Shown piece after piece: positions 14,895 to 20,170 of a stretch of DNA of 20,170 bases (within the stretch, counting starts at the first letter, position 1; the number at the start of each line of letters is the position of its first letter). A program made the position numbers and the translations under genes. This stretch comes from CAG-791 sp002394525 (GTDB lineage: Bacteria > Bacillota > Clostridia > Lachnospirales > Lachnospiraceae). The notes under the pieces were generated by a model, which worked only from the letters and a program-made list of their open reading frames with translations, was not told where the DNA came from and did no database searches. Location of the stretch: positions 1 to 20,170 of the forward strand of contig CAMNFJ010000033.1 in the NCBI GenBank assembly GCA_946536955.1. Reading direction: 5' to 3'.

Positions 14895-15449
14895 TCAGAA
14901 TTCAGGGGGAGAACTGATCCAGATCAGCCTGGCGGGCCTGTTTCCAGGGTTCTCCAGGCGGTGGGACCTGGCCGCTGCATAATAAAAGCTCTCACCCGCC
15001 TTCACGTGATAGACCTTGTCGCCCAGATGCACATTCAGGCGGCCGCTGATCACAAAGCCGAATTCCTCTCCGGTATGGGGCTTGTCCTCCTCGAGCTCGC
15101 TGTGGGGCTGCAGGACCACCAGCAGGGGCTCCATCTGATTTTTCTGGGCGGACGGAACGATCCACTGGATACTGTTGCCGGCCTCGTCGATCTTCTCAAA
15201 GTACTCATTCTCTGAAAAGACCACCTTCTCATTCTCCTGGCGGAAAAATTCGGCAGGGGTCGACCCCAGACATTCGATCAGGTCGAACAGGGTGACAACC
15301 GAGGCCGATACCTGGCCGCGCTCCAGCTGGGAGATGAACCCCTTGGTCAGCTCTGTCCTGTCCGCCAGCTCCTGCTGGGTCAGACCGTTCCTGTTTCGCA
15401 GATTTCTGATCCGCTCTCCTATATAATTGTTGACTTCCGTAGTTTCCAT
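14895..15449 (-). CDS. XRE-cupin transcriptional regulator of the pot operon
   Basis: 184-aa regulator with an N-terminal HTH_3 domain (about 13-67, GLTQQELADRTELTKGFISQ) and a C-terminal cupin_2 barrel (about 105-180, PHTGEEFGFVISGRLNVHLG). This two-domain layout is that of PuuR-type polyamine regulators and is often found first in clostridial potABCD operons. The ATG at 15449 is preferred: GAGGTG lies about 6 nt upstream, whereas the GTG at 15458 would overlap it. The cupin could sense polyamine directly. It probably controls its own promoter at 15662-15689, where repeated GTTTACT-like sequences occur. Confidence 0.92.
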   Translation of the reverse strand: METTEVNNYIGERIRNLRNRNGLTQQELADRTELTKGFISQLERGQVSASVVTLFDLIECLGSTPAEFFRQENEKVVFSENEYFEKIDEAGNSIQWIVPSAQKNQMEPLLVVLQPHSELEEDKPHTGEEFGFVISGRLNVHLGDKVYHVKAGESFYYAAARSHRLENPGNRPARLIWISSPPEF

Positions 15450-15493
15450 TCGAATCACCTCACGGAACTGTAATAAGTTTTTGTCCGCAGACA

Positions 15494-15567
15494 GATCCCG
15501 GCCATTTCAGGAACCGGCTTTTGCGGACAGCCGCTTCAACCGGGATCCGGCCCCGCCGGAACCGGCT
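15494..15567. repeat. Imperfect direct repeats in the pot operon leader
   Basis: Two related blocks of 26 and 24 bp (15494-15519 and 15544-15567) both begin GATCC, contain GGCC and end GGAACCGGCT. Within the same region GTCCGCA (15483-15489) pairs with TGCGGAC (15522-15528), and GATCCCGG (15494-15501) with CCGGGATC (15540-15547), so alternative folds are possible. The region is part of the roughly 200-nt 5' leader of the pot operon. Confidence 0.5.
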
Positions 15568-15616
15568 GGCTCAAAGATCCCATCCCCAAAAACGACATGA
15601 GAAAGGGCCTGACCAT

Positions 15617-15680
15617 AGTAAACAGAAAGATTTTTGTTACTAAACTTCAGGCCCGGTACTAATTATACTGACAGTAAACT
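15617..15680. promoter_or_regulatory. Candidate operator repeats at the pot promoter
   Basis: AGTAAAC occurs at 15617-15623 and 15673-15679, and the related ACTAAAC in GTTACTAAAC at about 15636-15645. One copy lies in the promoter spacer and two are just downstream of the start site, well placed for repression. Binding by the HTH-cupin regulator is inference. Confidence 0.35.
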
Positions 15681-15689
15681 TTTTGTCAA
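15662..15689 (-). promoter_or_regulatory. Promoter of the polyamine transporter operon
   Basis: On the minus strand a perfect TTGACA (15684-15689), a 16-bp spacer and a perfect TATAAT (15662-15667), within AT-rich DNA. Transcription would start near 15655 and run into the regulator and potABCD after a leader of about 200 nt. Such a strong core promoter suggests control by repression. Confidence 0.85.
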
Positions 15690-15792
15690 CTTTTATTATT
15701 ATTTTTTCTAATGACAGACTATTGCGGAGCCGGGCCCTGATTGATACGCAATTCAGGCATTTATTGATCGGATTTCTGTTGAAATACAGCTC

Positions 15793-15864
15793 GTTCAGCT
15801 GCCCGTTCAGGAGTCCGTTCGGCAGTTCGTTCAGGAGCCCGTTCAGGAACATGTTCAGCAGCTC
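15793..15864. repeat. Six tandem 12-bp repeats
   Basis: Six consecutive 12-bp units, each beginning GTTC: GTTCAGCTGCCC, GTTCAGGAGTCC, GTTCGGCAGTTC, GTTCAGGAGCCC, GTTCAGGAACAT, GTTCAGCAGCTC. They lie between the divergent promoters of the pot operon and the plus-strand lipoprotein gene. Reading frames through them are open but show no start signal or protein-like flanks, so they are treated as non-coding. Confidence 0.75.
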
Positions 15865-15890
15865 GCCCGGCAGCCGGGAGACAACATGTT

Positions 15891-15919
15891 TTGACGCCCG
15901 GCGGGAATTCGATTATACT
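15891..15919 (+). promoter_or_regulatory. Promoter of the plus-strand lipoprotein gene
   Basis: TTGACG (15891-15896), a 17-bp spacer and TATACT (15914-15919). It gives a leader of about 100 nt to the ATG at 16025. The leader holds an inverted repeat TCCGGCC (15928-15934) and GGCCGGA (15953-15959), with no U-tract. Confidence 0.75.
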
Positions 15920-16024
15920 GTAAAGGTTCCGGCCTGAAAGCCCCTGTCCCGGGGCCGGAGCGGCGTCTGCCCCACCGCGCGCGCTCAAATACATATCTGC
16001 AAACAGGAGGCCATTATCAAGATT

Positions 16025-16732
16025 ATGAATTTACGACCCGGAAAGCTTACAAGGAAAACGATCGCCGGCGCGGTCACGGCGGTTCTGATCTGCGCCATGC
16101 TCTGTGCCACGCTCTGCGCCTGCGGAGGCCAGGGCGGACCCACGGAAAAGGACGCCATAAATTATGTGCAGGCTCTGCTGGACCTGACCTGTACCGGCAG
16201 CTATAACAAGTCCGTCAAGCTCTCGGAGCTGGACAAGGAGGAGGAGCTGCAGGTGAGGGACTCCGCCATCAACAACCTCTACAGCTCCGCGATCGAGGAG
16301 GCCAGGCTCCGCGAGGACGTACAGGCTCAGTTCCGTGACTTTCTCACCAAGGCCGGCCAGAAATGCAGGTATACAGTGACAGACGCTGTGAAGACCGGTG
16401 ACGAGGACGACATCTCCTACGATGTGACCGTCTCGATCGAACCTCTCAAGGCCTTTGCCGGCGCTTCGGACATCCTGGACCGGGAGATGAAAAAGATGGA
16501 GAATGACACGGGAACCCTGATCAATACCGATCCCGATGAGATCTACTCCACCGTCTTCAGCACAGTCTTCGAAAACCTGACTGCAGGCCTGGACGACCCG
16601 GCCTATGAACCCGCCGAAAGCATCACTGTGCACTACTGCCTGATCGATCCCGCCAAGGGACTCTACGGCGTGAACCAGGAGGACTGCAGACGGATGGGCG
16701 AAAAGCTCTTTTCCCTGGACGGTCTGGAATGA
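16025..16732 (+). CDS. Lipoprotein of unknown function
   Basis: 235-aa predicted lipoprotein: a basic N-terminus, a hydrophobic signal (about 13-30) and lipobox LCAC (Cys33). The mature part is mostly helical and acidic, with a pattern (INYVQALLDLTCTGSYNKSV, later DPDEIYSTVFSTVFENLTAG) like small clostridial surface lipoproteins of the DUF5105/DUF4878 kind, but I cannot assign a family. It is the only plus-strand gene in the window and has its own promoter and terminator. The AGGAGG lies 14 nt before the ATG, an unusually long spacing, with no better in-frame ATG, GTG or TTG nearby. Function unknown. Confidence 0.85.
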   Translation: MNLRPGKLTRKTIAGAVTAVLICAMLCATLCACGGQGGPTEKDAINYVQALLDLTCTGSYNKSVKLSELDKEEELQVRDSAINNLYSSAIEEARLREDVQAQFRDFLTKAGQKCRYTVTDAVKTGDEDDISYDVTVSIEPLKAFAGASDILDREMKKMENDTGTLINTDPDEIYSTVFSTVFENLTAGLDDPAYEPAESITVHYCLIDPAKGLYGVNQEDCRRMGEKLFSLDGLE

Positions 16733-16733
16733 C

Positions 16734-16820
16734 CGCAGCAGCCGGCTGTTCCCGCTGCAGGCCTATAGCCAGTACAAGGCCCTGATCAATACCCCTGACA
16801 CGCCGCTCTGTGATCAGACT
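16734..16820 (+). pseudogene. Possible coding remnant
   Basis: Just past the lipoprotein stop, in another frame, is an open stretch that reads like protein (RLFPLQAYSQYKALINTPD) but has no start or Shine-Dalgarno. It directly adjoins the repeated GAAAATGCTCA block at 16821-16854. It could be the 3' scrap of a gene lost with a mobile element, or chance. Weakly supported. Confidence 0.2.
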
Positions 16821-16854
16821 ACCGGAAAATGCTCAGACCACCTGAAAATGCTCA
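16821..16854. repeat. Paired 15-bp repeats resembling an IS21-type end
   Basis: ACCGGAAAATGCTCA (16821-16835) and ACCTGAAAATGCTCA (16840-16854) differ at one base and are 19 bp apart. On the minus strand the block begins TGAGCATTTTCAGGT. Repeated copies of this kind of sequence at a TG-starting end are typical of IS21-family elements as I remember them. No transposase gene is present. Confidence 0.4.
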
Positions 16855-16855
16855 T

Positions 16856-16897
16856 AAAAAACTCCCGCAGAACACACTCGTCCTGCGGGAGTTTTTT
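16856..16897. terminator. Bidirectional intrinsic terminator
   Basis: Arms AAAAAACTCCCGCAG (16856-16870) and CTGCGGGAGTTTTTT (16883-16897) around a 12-base loop. It has a U-tract on both strands, so it can end the plus-strand lipoprotein transcript and the minus-strand isomerase gene that stops at 16927. Confidence 0.92.
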
Positions 16898-16926
16898 ATG
16901 CATATCCCCGGGTCATTGTATAAGGT

Positions 16927-17628
16927 TTATTCACGGATCGTGATACTGGTGATCACCGGCTGGGCTTCGGGCGGGATCGTCCCGTTGTTGTCCAGCGGCT
17001 TCGCGTCTTTCGCGATCTTGTCGGCGACCTCCATTCCCTCCGTCACATAGCCGAAGGCGGCATACTCGCCGTCCAGAAAAGTGGAATCCGCGACAGTGAT
17101 AAAAAACTGGGAGCTCGCCGAATCCGGGTCGCTGGACCGGGCCATGGAGATCACGCCCTTTACATGGCTGATCGGATTGTCAAATCCGTTGGAGGCAAAT
17201 TCCCCGGCGATCGTCTGATCCGAGCCGCCGGTCCCGTTTCCGTTGGGGTCCCCGCCCTGGATCATGAACCCGTCCATGATGCGGTGGAAGGTGAGCCCGT
17301 CATAGAAGCCGGATTTTGCCAGCCCCATAAAGTTCTCCACGGTGGCCGGCGCCGCGTCCGCGTCCAGGGCCACAACGATATCACCGTAATTCTCGACGCT
17401 GATCACTGCCTGCGGCATGGCCGACAGGTCCTTTTCCTTCTCAGCGCCCGATGCTTCCTTCTGCTCCTGAGCGGCTGCCTCCTGCCCCTGCGCGGAGCCG
17501 GATGCCGCCTGATCCTTCTTTGCCCCGCAGCCCGCCGCGATCGCGCAGCAGACCAGCACGGACAAAATGACTGCCAATGGTCTGATCCTTGTGATTCTCA
17601 TCTTTTTCTCTGTCCTTTCCTCTTCCAT
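16927..17628 (-). CDS. Cyclophilin-type peptidyl-prolyl isomerase, lipoprotein
   Basis: Peptidyl-prolyl cis-trans isomerase that should speed folding of exported proteins at the outer face of the membrane. The N-terminus has a signal segment (about 17-33) ending IAAGC (lipid-modified Cys34), then an Ala/Gln/Glu/Lys-rich linker (about 37-70), then a compact cyclophilin domain (about 73-232). Active-site motifs are FHRIMDGFMIQGGD (114-127), SQFFITVADSTFLDG (173-187) and AAFGYV. The Trp of human cyclophilin A is replaced in STFLDG, as in many bacterial forms. The ATG at 17628 has GGGGGA about 7 nt upstream; an ATG at 17601 is also possible. Single-gene unit. Confidence 0.93.
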   Translation of the reverse strand: MEEERTEKKMRITRIRPLAVILSVLVCCAIAAGCGAKKDQAASGSAQGQEAAAQEQKEASGAEKEKDLSAMPQAVISVENYGDIVVALDADAAPATVENFMGLAKSGFYDGLTFHRIMDGFMIQGGDPNGNGTGGSDQTIAGEFASNGFDNPISHVKGVISMARSSDPDSASSQFFITVADSTFLDGEYAAFGYVTEGMEVADKIAKDAKPLDNNGTIPPEAQPVITSITIRE

Positions 17629-17702
17629 TTCAGGTCCCCCTTCCGTTCACAGCGGCCTGCTGCCGGGACGGAACTGAAGGCCTCTGATCAACAGGCCAGA
17701 CC

Positions 17703-17711
17703 AGTATAGCA
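17703..17711 (-). promoter_or_regulatory. Extended -10 promoter of the isomerase gene
   Basis: The minus strand reads TGCTATACT, an extended -10 element. A T-run that is part of the preceding terminator stands in for a -35. It gives a leader of about 70 nt. Confidence 0.45.
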
Positions 17712-17723
17712 GAATCCGGAGCG

Positions 17724-17765
17724 GAAAAAAAGATGAGACAGGGGAGGCATCGCCTCCCCTGTCTC
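17724..17765 (-). terminator. Terminator of the permease operon
   Basis: Perfect 14-bp arms GAGACAGGGGAGGC (17735-17748) and GCCTCCCCTGTCTC (17752-17765) with a 3-base loop. On the minus strand the hairpin is followed by ATCTTTTTTT. It ends the operon whose last gene stops at 17857. Confidence 0.93.
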
Positions 17766-17784
17766 TTATGGGGTCATTATGCCG

Positions 17785-17841
17785 GAAAGAACCGTCCCCT
17801 TTGTCAGAAAAACGCACCAGAAAGGACCGTCCCCTTTGTCA
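17785..17841. repeat. Two 22-bp direct repeats, 35 bp apart
   Basis: GAAAGAACCGTCCCCTTTGTCA is at 17785-17806 and GAAAGGACCGTCCCCTTTGTCA at 17820-17841; they differ at one base. Each contains a small dyad (AAAGG/CCTTT). They lie between the last permease-operon gene and its terminator, so they are transcribed in the 3' UTR. From memory the sequence resembles dispersed extragenic repeats of Firmicutes (ACAAAGGGGACGGTTCTTT type), but no search was run. Confidence 0.75.
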
Positions 17842-17856
17842 CGTTTTGGCAGGGGA

Positions 17857-18318
17857 TCAGAATTCTCCCATGTCGATGCCTTCTTCCTCCTGGCTGTCGT
17901 CCTCTTCCTCAGCGGGTGCTGTGATGATGAATTCGGAGAGGTAGGCGTCCTGGGGGAGGCCGGCCATGAGGGCGGGGATGTTGATGATGATGCCGTCCAT
18001 GTTGTAGGGAACGTTCATGGAGACTTTGTGGGCATGGGGCTGGGCGTCCTTTTGATCGGTGATCTCGACGGTCATGGTCAGGGTCTGGCCCATGATGTCT
18101 GTCATGCCTCTGTCTCCGGCCGAGAGTTTGGCGACGCGTTCTCCTCCTTTGACGATGGTGACCTTGTAGAAGCTCTGGACTTTCTGTCCCTGGTAGTCCG
18201 TCTCCTTGTTGTCAAAGTAGACGGTGTGGCCGCGGCCGATGACGAACATGGCTGCGGCTATGGCCAGGACGATGGCGACGGCGCAGATCCGGAACAGGAG
18301 CTGTCGTTTGTTTTTCAT
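17857..18318 (-). CDS. Small membrane-anchored protein coupled to ABC permeases
   Basis: 153-aa protein with one N-terminal membrane helix (about 9-28), a short extracytoplasmic domain beginning GRGHTVYFDNK, and an acidic C-terminus (AEEEDDSQEEEG). It may belong to the DUF6672 group, small proteins I associate with sugar/nucleoside-type ABC permease operons; that is a recollection, not a search result. The ATG at 18318 has AGGTGA 6 nt upstream and shares its A with the TGA of the upstream permease gene (TGATG), so translation is coupled. A role as an accessory subunit of the transporter is inferred from context only. Confidence 0.75.
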   Translation of the reverse strand: MKNKRQLLFRICAVAIVLAIAAAMFVIGRGHTVYFDNKETDYQGQKVQSFYKVTIVKGGERVAKLSAGDRGMTDIMGQTLTMTVEITDQKDAQPHAHKVSMNVPYNMDGIIINIPALMAGLPQDAYLSEFIITAPAEEEDDSQEEEGIDMGEF

Positions 18319-19469
18319 CACTGCTCACCTTCCTTTCCAGTCCCGGCAGGGGTTTCCTCCTCCTGGGCGGCGGCAAGTCTGCGGCCGGCGGCGCTGCGCA
18401 TCCTGCGCTTGTTGGTCTCGTACATGATCAGGGCGAGGGTGATGACGGCGTAGGAGACAAAGACGCGGAAGTATTCGCCGATCATGGAATCGCCGGTGAT
18501 GTAGGCGCCGGCGCGGGGAGCGACGATAAACATGGTATGGAAAAGGATGACGCCCAGAAAGACGTTTCCGATGGACGCGCGGTCGACCGAGGCGCCTCCG
18601 ACCAGGAGGGCGGCGATGCAGAACATGCCGATCTGGCTGTGGGCGCTGTAGGTCGCGATATTGCCCATATTCTGGAGGTAGATGACCATGCCGATGCCGG
18701 CCAGGACCGTCGACATGACGATGGATATGATCCTGGTCCTTTCGACATCGATGCCGGCGTCACGGGCGACTTCCATGTCCTGGCCGACCGCCCGCATGTC
18801 CTGGCCCAGCTTGGTGCGGCGGAACCACACGATAAAGAGGCAGAGCAGGCCTATGATGAGGAAGGTCAGGACGGGGATCTTGACGCCCGCTATGTTGACC
18901 GCCAGCAGGTTGTCCAGCTTCTGGCGCATGCTCAACAGGGAGACGGTATTGCGGATGCCGTAGCCTCTGGGGAGCTTGATGGAGGTGTGCCGGATCGGGA
19001 TCACACTGCCCATGAGGTAGAGGACGACCAGCTGGTAGATGCCGTTGACAAAAAAGCTCATGATGTAGCTTGTGATCATTTCGCGGCCCTTGGCCTGGTT
19101 GAGGATCTTGCCGCAGAAGATTCCCAGCAGGATCGAGACGGGCACGGATACGATCGCGGCCAGGATCATGCCCGGGATGCCGACGATCTGCCAGTCGGAG
19201 ACCAGGATCAGGCCGATCTCGGCCGCCATGGCCCCCAGGGTCATGCCGAAGTTCAGTCCCATGCCGGCCATGATGGGGATCAGGAGGCTCAGGATCAGGA
19301 AGGCGTTTCTGCCCATGCGGGTGACGATCTCATTGATCAGCATGTTTGCGGACAGGCCCGAGATGGGGATGCAGACCGCGCAGATGATGATGAACATGAT
19401 CGGTACGGAAGCCTGGCGCAGCAGGGCCCTTCCCTCGCGGGAGGCCTTTTTTTCAGTATTGTTTTTCAT
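18318..19469 (-). CDS. ABC transporter permease, BPD_transp_2 family
   Basis: Integral membrane permease of 383 aa with 8-10 hydrophobic segments, of the RbsC/YufP-type branched-chain/sugar/nucleoside group. Typical stretches are MGLNFGMTLGAMAAEIGLIL near the N-terminus, the cytoplasmic loop RRTKLGQDMRAVGQDMEVAR followed by AGIDVERTR (which contacts the ATPase), and ALLVGGASVDRASIGNVFLG. It overlaps the preceding permease by 4 bases (ATGA) and has GGAGG 7 nt before its ATG. The C-terminus is basic, then Ala/Glu-rich. The substrate could be a sugar or nucleoside; sequence alone does not decide. Confidence 0.92.
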   Translation of the reverse strand: MKNNTEKKASREGRALLRQASVPIMFIIICAVCIPISGLSANMLINEIVTRMGRNAFLILSLLIPIMAGMGLNFGMTLGAMAAEIGLILVSDWQIVGIPGMILAAIVSVPVSILLGIFCGKILNQAKGREMITSYIMSFFVNGIYQLVVLYLMGSVIPIRHTSIKLPRGYGIRNTVSLLSMRQKLDNLLAVNIAGVKIPVLTFLIIGLLCLFIVWFRRTKLGQDMRAVGQDMEVARDAGIDVERTRIISIVMSTVLAGIGMVIYLQNMGNIATYSAHSQIGMFCIAALLVGGASVDRASIGNVFLGVILFHTMFIVAPRAGAYITGDSMIGEYFRVFVSYAVITLALIMYETNKRRMRSAAGRRLAAAQEEETPAGTGKEGEQ

Positions 19470-20170
19470 TTTGCAGCCTCCGTTTTTCTGGTCAGGGCAA
19501 ACAGGATCATGCCCATGGACGCGATGATGCGGATGACCTCCGACATGTCCATGTGGACCATGTTGTTCATGACCGTGGGTGTCATCGTGACGATGCCCTG
19601 AAAGAGGATGGTGCCGACGACGACATTCATGATCGTTGCCTTGTTGACGGACGCGCCTCCGATCAGGATGGCGGATACGGCCGGAAGGGCCATGTAGAAG
19701 GGCGCCATGTAGAGCTGGATAAAGCCGAAGCCCTGCTCATAGACCAGGATCCCGATCGCTGCCAGCCAGGTCGACATGATTACGGACAGCATGCGGATGC
19801 CGTCCACGTTGATGCCGGCCGCCCGGGCAAAGACGGGGTTGGATCCGACGGCTGTCATGGCCGTGCCCGTCTTCGTGTGCAGAAAGGCCCAGATGCCGAA
19901 GGCCAGCAGGGCAAAAAAGAGGATGGTCCCGGTCGGGATCGAGATGTTGCCGATCTTGATCTGCAGGATCCCGGCCAGGGCCTGGTTGAAGTAGCCCTCC
20001 AGGGAGATCGTTGTACGCAGGCCCTTTCCGGACAGGCCCCAGACCATATTGGCGCTGCGGTAAGGGAGCAGCAGCCACATCATGCACATAAAGGAGACCG
20101 ACGAAAAGCCGACATAGGTCGCGATCATCATCTCCCCGCCCTTGATCTTGTTGAGGAGCCAGCCGTAGAC
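19466..20170 (-). CDS. ABC transporter permease, BPD_transp_2 family (5' cut)
   Basis: C-terminal 234 codons of a second BPD_transp_2 permease; the frame stays open to the right edge, so the start lies outside the window. Visible segments are the loop TKTGTAMTAVGSNPVFARAA followed by GINVDG, and AILIGGASVNKATIMNVVVG, which parallel the next gene in the operon. The two probably form a heterodimer. The ATG at 20131 is not the true start, since the upstream codons read VYGWLLNKIKGGE in frame. The ATPase and binding protein of this importer are expected further upstream, beyond 20170. Confidence 0.92.
   Translation of the reverse strand, partial: VYGWLLNKIKGGEMMIATYVGFSSVSFMCMMWLLLPYRSANMVWGLSGKGLRTTISLEGYFNQALAGILQIKIGNISIPTGTILFFALLAFGIWAFLHTKTGTAMTAVGSNPVFARAAGINVDGIRMLSVIMSTWLAAIGILVYEQGFGFIQLYMAPFYMALPAVSAILIGGASVNKATIMNVVVGTILFQGIVTMTPTVMNNMVHMDMSEVIRIIASMGMILFALTRKTEAAK

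Noticed and set aside
15640..15852. 70-codon minus-strand frame with LNGL-type repeats
   Set aside because: It runs through the pot operon promoter and has no Shine-Dalgarno; the repeats reflect the 12-bp DNA period.
15793..15864. CRISPR array
   Set aside because: Units are 12 bp with no spacers and no cas genes are near; it is a simple tandem repeat.
18537..19601. 354-codon open frame on the plus strand, rich in Asp and His
   Set aside because: It is antisense to two membrane permeases; hydrophobic codons read backwards give this composition.

Overview
This 20,170-base window looks like a chromosomal segment of a fairly GC-rich Gram-positive anaerobe of the Clostridia, most like a Lachnospiraceae member. 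The reasons are the AGGAGG-type ribosome binding sites, AT-rich sigma-A-like promoters in otherwise GC-rich DNA, many lipoboxes, a CcpA-type cre sequence, and protein families typical of that group. The taxonomic call is inference. No rRNA, tRNA, CRISPR array, complete insertion sequence or prophage was seen. All genes but one lie on the minus strand, so operons read from right to left.

Layout by rising coordinate. (1) 57-731: a rhomboid protease. Upstream of it, at about 836-957, is a compact promoter/cre/hairpin/terminator unit that could encode a small RNA. (2) 1112-4697: a possible operon of an XRE-type regulator, UDP-galactopyranose mutase (glf), a PaaK/CapK-like adenylate-forming enzyme and a PAP2 phosphatase, suggesting surface glycan or envelope-lipid chemistry. 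(3) 4933-8195: a lipoprotein substrate-binding protein, an OmpR-type response regulator and a histidine kinase in one tightly coupled operon with no transport genes, so probably a sensing module. (4) 8433-9857: a single-gene unit for a PurF-like protein whose glutaminase site is destroyed while the PRPP loop and Fe-S cysteines remain. (5) 10123-15449: a complete polyamine ABC transporter operon (HTH-cupin regulator, potA, potB, potC, potD) with its own promoter and terminator.

(6) 15450-16024: a regulatory region between divergent promoters, with a structured leader and a perfect-period 12-bp tandem repeat. (7) 16025-16732: the only plus-strand gene, a lipoprotein of unknown function. It is followed by what may be the scar of an IS21-type element and a bidirectional terminator. 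(8) 16927-17628: a cyclophilin-type lipoprotein isomerase. (9) 17857 to the right edge: a small membrane-anchored protein coupled to two BPD_transp_2-type permeases. The second permease is cut by the window edge, and the rest of that ABC transporter should lie beyond it.

The best leads are the catabolite-controlled small RNA candidate, the glutaminase-dead PurF paralogue, the binding-protein/two-component module, and the potA with a duplicated C-terminal TOBE domain.
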